From positions 93,674,947 to 93,738,946 of the forward strand of contig CM073590.1 in the NCBI GenBank assembly GCA_037074705.1: a DNA stretch of 64,000 nt, read 5' to 3'. Source of the DNA: Zhengitettix transpicula. Its lineage: Eukaryota > Arthropoda > Insecta > Orthoptera > Tetrigidae. Each line of letters begins with the position of its first letter. Position 1 is the stretch's first letter. Positions 24,270 to 34,429 of this stretch are shown here, piece after piece. The position numbers and the translations under genes were made by a program. A model generated the notes under the pieces. The model worked only from the letters and a program-made list of their open reading frames with translations. It made no database searches and was not told where the DNA came from.

Positions 24270-24518
24270 ATCATTTATGCGCAGAAGAATGAATGTCAGA
24301 TTGAGCAATCGCTCTCGAAGGTTAGCCAGACGCTGAAAGACGAGAATTGTCCTAAAAACGAAATGGTTAAAGAGAAAATAAAATCGCGAGATTTTAATTT
24401 TGCGACGGCGGAAACTACTAGACTTTGGGAAAAGATGACGAATTGTCATCATTTTGAAAATCTTAACATACGAGACGAACTTGAAGAATGTATAGAGCTA
24501 AGACACAGTCGAAACTAA
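24270..24518 (+). other. Candidate coding segment, unidentified
   Basis: An uninterrupted frame of about 80 codons, rich in Lys, Glu and Asn with heptad-like spacing (QKNECQIEQSLSKVSQTL ... LWEKMTNCHHFENLNI ... DELEECIELRHSRN), ending in TAA at 24516-24518. It starts near a CAG-ending pyrimidine-poor tract (TATGCGCAG at 24273-24281). The ATG-started frame at 24195 runs through the LTR edge, so that start is unlikely to be real. No family is recognised; it may be a chance frame or an exon remnant. Confidence 0.25.
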
Positions 24519-24989
24519 TTACTGCTGTCCAATCTTGACAGAAAAACGCCAGCGACAATTCTCTAGTCTTTATTCGCTCGTGGCGTTGACAATACTTCAA
24601 GAGAATCATTTTTCTGAAGTTTCCTCGTTTACGAGGGCGCCTTCTTCGTACGACAAGATGTGATAAATAGAGGAACGAGAGAGGATTGGAGTGCACTAAT
24701 GTTTATTCTGGGTCCATCGTGCCGGTTTGGAAGGTTATTCCGGTTTTATTATAATTTATTCAATATAATATACTCGAGTTTTGAAAAATTCCCGATTACT
24801 ACAGGAAATAGGTCCGTTTTGGAGTATTATCATCCTACCGCCATCCTGGTGGTATGAACTGTGCGATCAGCCAATCAACCCTCCAGTCCCTGCAGCTTCT
24901 GCTTGATGCATTTCCTTCAACATATTTGAGTCCTTTATCGCGGAAAGCAGGTCGTGAATTGCAATATATTTCTACCCCTCGTCAGTATC
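24519..24989. other. No recognised feature
   Basis: Mixed composition. Short open frames on both strands (24463-24696 minus, 24660-24857 plus) show no signature. Confidence 0.45.
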
Positions 24990-25770
24990 AAGAATATTTT
25001 TACACCCTTAAGGTACCTGTTGCATTATTTTATTTCATTGAGGTACAGCGAGCATTTTTATTCTTTGAGAGACCATGAGTATTTTGGTCTCCCAGAGTTA
25101 AAGGGAGTATTTTTCAACTCCTTCATTAACATGACGGGAGTAATTTTGACTCACTTAAAGTGCCGTGGGTATTTTTAACTCCTTTAAAATATTAAGAGTT
25201 TTAATGACTACCCTATCGGATTTTTTGACTCTTAATGGATTTGGAATATTCATGAATTCCTTATTGTACTGGAACTATTATTGTATGCCATAATGTTCCG
25301 AGAGTACTTTCCCCTCTCTTTAAGATTCAGGAATTTTTTGACTCTTAAGATACTGCGAGAAAGTTGACATATTTACACTCCAGTGTATCAGATTCAGAGA
25401 GTAATTTTTAATCTCTTAAGGTACCTGGAGTATTTCCACCTCTCTTAAGGAATCGGACTCTTTTATACTCCGTTGATGTGCAGGAAGTATTATTTATTCC
25501 CTTAAGGTCCTGAGCGTAATTTATATTCCCTAAAGGTACATGGACTATTTTCACTTATTTAAATTACCGCGTTTATTCTTGACTCCCTCTGAGTACCGGG
25601 TTGATTTTTAACTTGATTATAGTACCGCAGTTATTTTTCAATTTCTTAATGTACAGGGATTTTTTACATTATCTTTAGATAACGTATTTATTTACTGTAG
25701 AAAAAAATTATTTTTATTCGGTTAAGTTACCGTCAGTGATCATGTCGGTATATTTTTTTAAGGCGTTTGC
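24990..25770 (+). repeat. Degenerate tandem array, unit about 29 bp
   Basis: About 25 diverged units with a consensus near AGTATTTTTGACTCCCTTAA followed by GGTACCGGG. Examples are GAGTATTTCCACCTCTCTTAA, GAAGTATTATTTATTCCCTTAA and GAGTAATTTTTAATCTCTTAA, most followed by GGTAC or GTACC. Unit lengths vary from about 26 to 40 bp. The GGAGT...ACTCC arms make each unit a weak dyad. Open frames across it (24854-25178) are by-products of the repeat. Confidence 0.85.
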
Positions 25771-26001
25771 CCATCAATGGTTTAGTGGTAAAACATTTTT
25801 CGGTCTCTATGCCAGTTAAATCACGTGTTGGCAAAGAGATTACATCCGAATTAATTCCTTTTCCGGGCTAATATAAATAAATACCTGGGCAACTCCGGCC
25901 ACCAAATTAATAAGTAAATACAGTATTTTTTATTGTTTAAATTTATTCAATCCGAATATGAATACAGTACGAGTAATAAAAAAAATTGACAGAATTTTTC
26001 A
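25771..26001. other. No firm feature
   Basis: Contains a TGGTTTAGTGG string near 25785-25800 that resembles a tRNA A-box, without a clear B-box. Otherwise AT-rich. Confidence 0.35.
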
Positions 26002-26151
26002 TGCTGGAATTGTTCTCAGTATAATAACCGGGTGGCGTTTACTAATCACGACGTTTCGTCGACTAACACCGTTGACAACTTTTAGGTGAAGATATCGACA
26101 ATAATAGTCACTGAAACGTCGTCGATTTGAAATACGAGAACAATTCCAGCA
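26002..26151. mobile_element. 150-bp foldback element with 16-bp perfect termini
   Basis: TGCTGGAATTGTTCTC (26002-26017) and its exact reverse complement (26136-26151) bound the element. Internally, ACGACGTTTCGTCG and GAAACGTCGTCG lie in opposite orientation, so it looks like two copies of a GAAACGTCG-type end module joined head-to-head, parallel to the Penelope-like foldbacks but a different family. Confidence 0.7.
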
Positions 26152-26769
26152 GCACAATCACCGCAAAAACCTACGCAAATTAATAGATATTTACAGAATT
26201 ATTAATTCAAGAAGTGACGAATTTCTAAAGCATTCATCTGAATTTTTAATTCAGTTACATTATGGTAGGTCTGTATTTTTATGTCATAACTGGTTTTCCT
26301 TTGCAAGCGGATGACAGATTCCGTTAAAAAATTCGTTTAAGGACTGAATTCATGAGTTATTCGACTGTTACGCATATTTAGTACAAAGTGGAACATACAT
26401 ATATAAACATCTGAATTTATAAGAACGAGAAAAAGAATGCAGACAGCCAATTATTAACTGGATGATTGAAGTAATATCGTCGAAGACGACTCCCATTTGA
26501 TTTATGACGCCAAGAGGAGGATGAAGCAGTACTATACATAAAATAATGGAGAAAAGTAAGTCCCTATTTTTTTTAATAAAGCGTCTTACGTAAGAATGAG
26601 CCACAGTATACTGAAAAATTGTTAAAAATTTCGTTTTATGATGATCAAACCAATACTAAGCTGAACGTCTCATTTATGCATATATTCCCTTAGAATAATT
26701 AATTGAAAATTATCTCAGATTCTTGAAAGACGTAATATAAATAGGTCACAATAATTTTTTTAAAAAAAT
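26152..26769. other. No recognised feature
   Basis: AT-rich; a 78-codon minus-strand frame (26368-26604) has a hydrophobic stretch but no supporting context. Confidence 0.45.
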
Positions 26770-26965
26770 GACCACACACACAGACGACAGATCATCTTCA
26801 GGTATTAAATAATTAACAAATATGTCTTGGCTACATGTAAATAAATAATAATTGTTTTATTTCAAGGTTAATTTCCCCCAGCCCCCATTAGCTTCTATTC
26901 AGGGCTGATGTCTCCTAATTAATTAATACTTGAATATGTCGAAGTGAGAGGACGAAACGTCGCGT
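26770..26965. repeat. GAAACGTCG-type retroelement end module
   Basis: The plus strand has GGGCTGATGTCTCC ... GTGAGAGGACGAAACGTCGCG (26902-26965). The left side has the opposite-strand ACCTGAAGATGATC motif (plus TCATCTTCAGGT, about 26793-26804). The arrangement matches other elements here in which an end module occurs on both strands. Family assignment is tentative. Confidence 0.4.
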
Positions 26966-27174
26966 ACGCCTATTAATAATTTGTATTAAACATTTTATTC
27001 TGACTTATTTGACCATTGAAAATTATATTATGTCTTACAAATATTATTTTAATAGAAATTGTAAACTTCAATTCAATATTGTATAATGAGCGCTCTTAAA
27101 GTTAGTAAATGTATGACTACTAAATACAATTGTTGTGCATTCGTCATTCCATACACTAATATTCGGCACTATCG
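26966..27174. other. No recognised feature
   Basis: AT-rich; nothing supported. Confidence 0.5.
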
Positions 27175-27560
27175 TTGAATGGTAGATTTGTTTGCTCTTC
27201 GCACTGATGTTCTAGACAGAGCGAAGCGACGAGAGGGGAGTAAACGGAGGAAAGTGCTATTGTTGCAGAACGAGCGAGATCCGAAACACGCAGAGCCGAA
27301 CAAAGATGGCCGTTCCGGTAATAGGATAAGAGAGGCCGCGCACATCTTAAAGTGGATCATCCTATTGGCGGGGGTTACGAGAACCTATATGTTGCGGCGA
27401 GATTGAAAATACAACGTGCTTATAGCAAAGGATGAGCAGGGGGAAGAAGCGGCTTGGCAAAGGAAGGGATCAAGGAAGGAAGCGGAGCAAACTTGTGTAT
27501 GGAAAAGGGAATTACAGAGCGCCGGTAATATAAACAATGAAGGTGGATTATCCCCGCGTG
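27175..27560 (+). promoter_or_regulatory. GC-rich, CpG- and purine-rich segment, possible promoter or first exon
   Basis: Sharply GC-richer than its flanks with many CpGs. It contains AACAAAGATGGCCGTTCC, resembling an AAGATGGC (YY1/Pho-type) site. A 75-codon plus-strand frame (27179-27406) is Arg/Lys-rich and has no domain. From 27425 to 27515 the plus strand is strongly purine-biased. It could be an unmethylated promoter region, a first exon or an old repeat. Confidence 0.25.
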
Positions 27561-28061
27561 TAAGCTCGCTAAACATTCTCTGACCGTAAAGACGTGCCTG
27601 TAAGCAATTGAATTGTTCACTTTGTGTATGCTTCTCGTGAAGGCAGAGATTATTATGCTTGATATGCAATGTTGGTCTTGCAATTATATTTCACCAGAAA
27701 ATGAGAATATTACCTTCGTCAATTCAACGAAAGAGAACTTCTTACACCTGATTAAAAATACATTTAATTTTTTTATAAATTATTAAATGTTTATTCTGAC
27801 TATTATTTTTTAAATCATTACAGTTTATTCAATTGACCCAATTAAACACAACAATAAAATATGATTTATGAAATAAAATTATAGCCGTGTCAATATTTGT
27901 TTGAGTATGCTTCGTTAAACACACATTTTATAACTTCCAGGAACATCATATATGAAGAAAGTCTTTTCTGGCTTCTACCGAGAAAACAATTGTATTCGCG
28001 AAGCATCGATGACGTTAACTACCATCGTCTTCTAGCAATAATAATAATAAAAATGAAAAAA
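27561..28061. other. No recognised feature
   Basis: AT-rich; nothing supported. Confidence 0.5.
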
Positions 28062-28320
28062 TTTACGTCTTATTGAAAGTAATTAATAAGAAAGATAGCT
28101 AATACAGACAAAAAAGGGATAATATAAGTACCACACAACGTTTCTGGGATCCTTGTCCCTTTCCTCAGGTGTCTCAAATGCCATTTGAGTTTTGTTAACT
28201 GACTAATGCAGTTGTGTCGCTCTAGGCTCTTCTTTGCACTTGAGGAAAGGTACAAGGATCCCAAAACGTTGTGTGGTATTTATATTATCACTTTTTTTAT
28301 TGGCTGTATTTCTTATTAAT
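28062..28320. mobile_element. Penelope-like foldback element, copy P4
   Basis: Both arms are present: TAAGAAAGATAGCTAATAC ... ACCACACAACGTTTCTGGGA ... CCTTTCCTCAGG on the left, and TTGAGGAAAGG...CAAAACGTTGTGTGG...CTTATT on the right. The CTGACGA core is mutated in both arms. The arms differ at several positions, and the outer flank AATTTACGTCTTATTGAAA recurs next to P2, P3 and P6. Confidence 0.8.
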
Positions 28321-28537
28321 TTTTATGATTATTTTCATATCAAATAAGTTTGATTAAATTAATTTATGTATGATGTTATTATAGTTAGATAAATATCAAT
28401 ACATTATTAATAGTTATATTTATATGACATCAATGTAATTGTAAATTCATGAATATAGTGAAATTAGTCAGAAATTATTTATTAACAAAAAACATGAATA
28501 ACAATGAATTGTAAAATTACGGAAGTATCTTAATAAT

Positions 28538-28970
28538 AAATACCACACAACGTTTCTGGGATCATTGTCCCAGTCGTCAGGTGTTGAGAAGAGCCTAGAG
28601 AAACGCAATTGCACTTGTCAGTTGACAAAAACTCAAAAGCGACGAAAACGCAACGACAATGGGAGAGCCGAAGGGTTAGCGTAACAATAAGGGAGTAACT
28701 ACAAATGGGAAAACAGAAGGTTTAGAGTAATAATAAGGGATCATACCAATTATTTGGTTTAATAGTGTCTGTTTGTACATTAATAACTGTGATGTTTGAT
28801 TTAATGTGAAACATCTCTGAAATGAGGCTGGAATTTTACCTGGAGTCAATGTCTAAATTCTTAGCATTTTGCCAATCAAATGTACGATTAGAATTGATTA
28901 ATTGACTGGATACTACAGATTGTTGGTCAATAGGAAGTTTTATATTAGATATATGTTCTTTGATACGTGC
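28538..28970 (-). mobile_element. Penelope-like element 3' part, copy P5a
   Basis: This minus-strand fragment matches the plus-strand sequence at 33985-34385: AAAGAACATATATCTAATAT, then CCTATTGA..AACAATCTGTAG, then CGGCTCTCCCATTGTCGTTG, ending with the ACCACACAACGTTTCTGGG end module. Deleted and frameshifted throughout. It abuts P5b head-to-head. Confidence 0.85.
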
Positions 28971-29075
28971 ATTAAGGGAATCTACAACAAACATTTAGTT
29001 GTTTACAAATTCTCTTGCTGTAATTGTAATTCCTGCTACATAGGGCAAACAAAACGTTACGTTAATACACGTAAT
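28955..29075 (+). pseudogene. Penelope-like element GIY-YIG endonuclease fragment, copy P5b
   Basis: The plus strand reads KGIYNKHLVVYKFSC then CNCNSCYIGQTKRYVNTR. The Cys-rich CxxCNxxY-IGQTKR pattern is the start of the GIY-YIG endonuclease domain that follows the reverse transcriptase in Penelope-like elements. The rest of the domain is missing: after VNTR the sequence jumps to the TTGGCTATC terminus. The enclosing frame (28902-29123) starts in unrelated antisense sequence, so its first 20 residues are not part of the protein. Confidence 0.8.
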
Positions 29076-29089
29076 TGGCTATCTTTTTT

Positions 29090-29430
29090 ATTCATTAAAG
29101 ACAATTTATTATTTTACGCATAACAATTAAAATATCTGAAACAGTACATTACCGTATTTTTGTGACTACGAGGTAAAGCTTATACTTATAGTATATATAT
29201 ATATATATATATACTTATATATACTAAGATAAGCGTTCTTTGTTAATGTTCGGGAAGGGATCTCTTACAAGTATTTCTTAATTTTATGAATAAATCCCTG
29301 AATGTTTTTATTCAGAGATGCTTTAAGGCTAAAGTGTAGTGCCATATTCAAGGCAATAATGAATTATTTGATAAGTTTTCTCGACACCCTTAACATCATA
29401 ATTTTTACAGGCAACTAAATATCAAAACAT
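29090..29430 (+). repeat. Flanking repeat shared with 34430-34740
   Basis: Same-orientation homology with 34430-34740 in matching order: CAATTAAAAT, CCGTATTTTTGTGA-TACGAGGTAAAGCTTATA, GGAAGGGATC, CTTACAAGTATTTCTTAATTT, AACATTTTA. In this copy a TA stretch has expanded (29190-29222). Both copies follow a Penelope-like 3' end, so either the element is longer than its end module or a composite was duplicated. Confidence 0.8.
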
Positions 29431-29436
29431 TTTAAA

Positions 29437-29578
29437 TGAAAAAATTTACGTCTAATTGAAATTAATGAATAATAAAGTTTTCCAATTCAGGGACTAAAGG
29501 AACATGGATCCCATAAACGTTGTGTGGCATTTATATTACTTTGTATGTCTGTATTGGCTATCTTTCTTATTCAATAAT
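29437..29578 (+). mobile_element. Penelope-like end module, copy P6 (truncated)
   Basis: Carries the outer flank AATTTACGTCTAATTGAAA, a degenerate left terminus and one right-hand module GGATCCCATAAACGTTGTGTGG ending TTGGCTATCTTTCTTATTC. The inner portion, including CTGACGA, is lost. Confidence 0.7.
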
Positions 29579-30244
29579 AATAATAATCGAGACGTCGCGA
29601 ATACAATTGTTTACTGGGTTAGGAGCCCGAGAATACTTTATTCCTTCTCTACACCGATAAATGTTTTACGGGATGTATGTAGATTACCGACAAATTTACC
29701 AATTTTTTTAATAAGAAATTTGCTGAACTAAATCATGGAGAAATTAGTTCAATAAGTTCTCCGGTGAATGTAGAGTTGATATTGACTGAAATGATGGCAG
29801 GGACAAGCTAACAGCCACATTTTAAGGCACGGAGGTCTCGGTAAATTATTATTAGAGGGAAGGATTTGGGGTATTAATAGAATAAGATGAAGACGAATAT
29901 TAGAATATTTTAGGCCAATCAGGTTGGATGTGGGCTGCAATAGTTATTCAGAGATGAAAATATTAGCGCAGTATTGTGGACTTACAACCACAATATTTTA
30001 AGACTAAAATATTTAGAAACTAAAGAACTTAATCTATTCATGAGTATATTATACTGAAAGTTTATTATATTAATTAGTGCATAATTCAGCAGAGTAATTT
30101 TATAAAAACTAGAGTTATAATCACCCCCCTCCCCCAAAAAATACGTATTTCTGAGTGTTTTTATAGAGAAGTGACAAATTATCAGAATTACATTTGTAGC
30201 GCAGAAGAACACCTCCCCCCACAAATTAATTCAAAATTAGTTTT
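29579..30244. other. No recognised feature
   Basis: AT-rich; open frames without signature. Confidence 0.5.
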
Positions 30245-30900
30245 TAATATTTGAGTAAAAACGCCTGTGTACCCAGAGCCGATCTGTGTCTTGCTGGAAA
30301 TTACGGCCATAAAGTTTGGCGCCGGGATGACGGGGCGTCCAAGAGGACCATGCCTTCAAGACAAAGGCATGGGATTATGAGAAAACGCTGCCTCAGGGGT
30401 ATTGAACTGACCAAAATCCTCGAAGGTCAACCCTTCCAACAGGCGAGAATAAGCCCGAAATTGGCTGAAATTAAACACATGAAGAGGTTTCCATCCTCTG
30501 GTGAGGAACGAAGATATTCGAGCTGGATGGTTGACAAGCGAGGAAACAGGTAAGTTCCTATCTATAACTCAGAGAACGACGAAGTCTGGGAGTAAAGTGT
30601 AAGATGTTCTTGGTGGTGACAGTTTATAACTACAACGTTGAGTGAAACGTAGGAGTTTAGATCTACAACTTGGAGTGTAATGTAGAGTTCACATTTACAA
30701 CTTGGAGAAGCATAAAATACCGACCGACAGAACAAAAATCTATCTAGAGATGCTAAGAATTGTTACGCCGACGAGGAAGTGTAAAGGAGGAAGCTGCTAG
30801 AAATTCCCATGTAGTTTTTCCAGTTAGCTTGGGTAAGCCGACTACAAAAGATGAATAGGTGTGTTTCTGTCTTCGACGTAAATAATTGAGTTTTTGCCGC
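30245..30900 (+). other. GC-richer segment with a primer-binding-like site and 100-codon frame
   Basis: At 30316-30339 the plus strand has TTTGGCGCCGGGATGACGGGGC, which resembles the TGGCGCC...GGGGC junction following LTRs in insect retroelements. A 100-codon frame (30251-30553) crosses it and ends just after AAACAGGTAAGT, a consensus splice donor at about 30546. The protein is basic and unrecognised. Downstream, 30620-30710 has three degenerate copies of an ACAACTTGGAGTG unit. It may be a retroelement leader or a host exon; I cannot decide. Confidence 0.3.
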
Positions 30901-32766
30901 ACGTAGGTGCTCCACCAACTGACCCCTTTTCTTTTTTTGGTTTATCTTCAGAGTCTCATAAAATCGCCCTTGAGGTTTACCTGTTTAACGTATTAGAAAT
31001 TTATTAGAATATTAAATGTAGTCAAAGTGAATTATTTAAACTTTAAACTGAAGAGTGATTAAATTCTAATAATCTTGATGCAATTGAAAATGACCATTTT
31101 GAACTTGTGTAAACCCTTAATTATAAGTAAATTAAGTTTAAAGCTAATTAAAGTCAAATTTAATTTTTTCTGTATAAAACTAATCCCCCTCAGCATTATA
31201 TTACACATTTAAACCCATTTTCTTATTTAATTTCTAAGTTTAAATTTGTGTAGTAGTAGGCGATGTGTAAAAATTTAGAAACTTTAAAATTAAAAAAATA
31301 AGGACGCTAAATTGCTTCTAATTTCTTAAGGAATTTTGGAAAATTAGTTGTTGCCATTGGGAAAATAGTTTGGTAACATTGTTAATTACTGAAAAATTAA
31401 ACTACGGGAGTGTTCTAATATCGAAGAAACAAACGTTAGTCGTAAACTTAACAGTTACACTATAAACAGGTGGGATTAAATGTAATTATTTTTAACGGAA
31501 TTAAATATACTGAACGGATGAGATTCAATGTTCTATAGAAACAAAACCCACGTTGGAACAGGTTTAAATAGGTAATTAAAATATTTTAGATTCATTATGT
31601 ACATAGTTCTTCAATCGCTTTCGCTAATCTTAAAATAATTACTTATTTAATTACCTACAAAGAGTGATGACTATGTATTTTTAAACTAATGAAAACCTCT
31701 CCAACACATGTGAATTGTTATATTATTTTAAAATGTGGAATATTTACATATATTATCTAGGAAAAACCAATCTAGTGACAATTTAAATTTATTAGAAATT
31801 TTTGAGCTCCAAATTTGGGAGCTTAATGGGCGATTACAATAATTTTAAATATTTTTTTTATTTACATAAACGCGATCAAATTACAAATTTCATAAAATTC
31901 GGTTCAGCTGTTCTTCCAGGTAGAAAGATTTCGTAACATAAATTATATATGAGTGTGTCTCTTTTATTTTATCCAAAGACCGCAAATGTTTGGTGGTATA
32001 CTCAAATACAAAGGAGAGTTACGCGCTGAATATTACGTACAGGGCGCTCAGAATCCGATTCGGTACTACGTGACGTATTCCGTTTGGCGTTGCAAGAGGT
32101 GGGTGGTACCGCGGTCGCGGTGCCAGATATAATCATATATTTAATTACACATTTTCAGTATATAACGACATTTAAGTTTTGAAATTTTGGCGCAACTCAA
32201 GCACTTCTTGAATGTACATCCTGTAATGTCAAAATTTGAGGTATTTGGAGATTATTAAGGAAGGATCTTGCCGTGAAAGGTTTGCGGTTTCGGAGGTCTA
32301 GGACAAAACAGGCAAACCAGTACCTGGACATGGACAATGCCGCAAATGGAGCGCACCCCTAATACGGGGATTGTGCGAGTAATTAACTGTCTATTGAGCA
32401 ATATGCACTCATGTGGCGGCAGCGGGTTCCAGTTAATCAAGGTTTTCCATTATCGCACTAGTGTTGATGCATAGCCGCTTACCCAACTAATGACCGCAGA
32501 GTGTCCCTAGTGCGTTGCGTACGTTTAATGCGTTCACCAAATAGCAAATAGTTTTTACCTCCCTTGACACGTCACCGTTTCCTTTGGTATTTAATAGATT
32601 CATGTATTTTTATTCGTTTTTGTACATATTCCGACGATTAATATAAGTAAACTGTTTCTGCGCTTAGACACTAAAAAGTATATTCTACTGTGCCAATATT
32701 TTCTTACAAATTATGAATACTCTTTTTCCAACGATTTATGTCATTGTCAACGTGAATATAATCCAT
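30901..32766. other. No recognised feature
   Basis: Mostly AT-rich. A GC-richer patch at 32030-32120 and another at 32260-32440 show no motif. The minus-strand frame at 32255-32440 is unremarkable. Confidence 0.45.
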
Positions 32767-33069
32767 GTAGGATCAACCTATTCGGGCGTACTCGTATTTA
32801 CCGGGGTCAGTCATATGTTCGATATGGCAAGGGTTTCCCGTTGATCCCATTAGGCCATTCGGTCAGCAGACCACCAATTGCTGCAGCGTCGTAGATTGGG
32901 ACGAGGAATTACTGTTCGCACATGCCGACTGTATTCAACTAATCCCTTCCTCAGGTATTCGGGTTCGGACTAAATCGTATTTCCAAGTTAGAAACCAAGA
33001 GGCCTTTTTATTTGAAGATTATATTTGGAATATGAAGCCAGAAGTAGGTTTAGAGAGAGAGGGAGTTTA
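32767..33069 (+). other. Unassigned 100-codon open frame without ATG start
   Basis: Between in-frame stops the plus strand stays open for about 100 codons with unusually balanced residues, e.g. VICSIWQGFPVDPIRPFG, SVVDWDEELLFAHADC, IWNMKPEVGLEREGV. There is no start codon near its beginning, so if real it would be an exon or a transposon fragment. I recognise no family. A CAG|GTATTC string at about 32954 could be a weak donor. Confidence 0.2.
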
Positions 33070-33884
33070 ATTCAAACGATGTATAGTGAGCGAGGGAAAC
33101 ATATATCAACATAATGATATACAAATTCGTTGTCATAATCATCCACTACAATGAAAAATGAAAAATTAAATTTTAAATTCCCATGAATTCCATGCTTTGT
33201 GTACTGACCTCCATATCGTCCCAATTTTAATATAAAGAAATAATGGTGGTTTGTTCAATAGAATTATGGAATAATTACGTTAAATCAATCTTACTAATGT
33301 ATTTACTAATTTTAAAATGTATATATAATTAATGCAAAATAAATATAGCCCTTCTCTCAGTGTTGTGAGTGAGTGCTGCATCCAACAGAATAATATTTAT
33401 AAGTAACTGAAAAATCAATCAATCAAATGGTATTCAGAAATATGTAAGAAACAAACTACAACAATGGAAAAGTAAAATATTGAAGCTTCATTATGTGACG
33501 GTATGTATTTCACAACTCGCGTAAACCTTTAAATGTGGTTAATTAAGCATGCGGCGTTAAGTGTCTCGACCTTATGTTGCGTTGACTGTTTTAGTCTTTG
33601 GTTGATGTTTCGCTGATTCGCCCGATCCGAATGCTGCCAACATGATCACTGAACAATATTCGCTATTTCTGGTTCTTTTATAAACTTCGTCCCTCTTTCC
33701 AATATTATTTCAACGAGTAGCGCATCTTTACTATATTGCATGTTTACCGTCCTAAATTACAAAATTATTTTGTTCATCTAATACCGTGTGTACTGATTTC
33801 AACTGCCTTTGGGCGTTTTTGCATAGTGTTTAATTTTCGGCATTTCCTGAAACTTATTTCAGGTAACGTATGAAACATTATTAG
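33070..33884. other. No recognised feature
   Basis: AT-rich; nothing supported. Confidence 0.5.
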
Positions 33885-34410
33885 ATATTTTGATACGTGT
33901 ATTAAGGGAACCTACAACAAACATTGTGTTGTTCACAAAATCTCTTGCTCTAATTGTACATAAAGCAAACAAAACGATACCTTAATACGCGTATCAAAGA
34001 ACATATATCTAATATCAAATTTCCTATTGATAAACAATCTGTAGTATCTAAACGTATAATCATTCTAAACAGACATTTTATTGGCAAAATGCTAAGATTT
34101 TAGACTTAGACACCAAGTATGTCCAGACTCATTCCAGAAATGTTTCACAGCTATTAATGTACAAAGAGACACTATTAAACTCAATAATTGCTATGATCCT
34201 TTCTGTTTTCCCATTGTCGTTACTCCCTTATTGTTACGCTATCCCTTCGGCTCTCCCATTGTCGTTGCGTTTTTGTCGCTTTTGAGTGTTGTCAACTGAC
34301 AAGTGCAGTTGTGTCGCTCTAGGCTCTTCTTAACACCTGACGAAAGGAACACGGATCCCAGAAACGTTGTGTGGTACTTATAATACCTTTTTGTCTGAAT
34401 TGGATATCTA
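33885..34410 (+). pseudogene. Penelope-like element C-terminal coding region and 3' end, copy P7
   Basis: The most complete tail of this family. It starts with the GIY-YIG approach (YNKHCVVHKISCSNC, then a frameshift), continues through the region matching P5a, and ends with TTTGAGTGTTGTCAACTGACA, CACCTGACGAAAGGAACACGG, CAGAAACGTTGTGTGG and TTGGATATCTAACTTAT. Stops and frameshifts abound. It shows that the short foldbacks elsewhere are the 3' end of a Penelope-like retroelement. Confidence 0.85.
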
Positions 34411-34429
34411 ACTTATACAACGATGACAA

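Noticed and set aside
24854..25178. Overlapping 74-codon frames
   Set aside because: By-products of the 29-bp tandem repeat.
24990..25770. CRISPR-like array
   Set aside because: Repeats are degenerate, have no separate spacers, and the genome is clearly animal.
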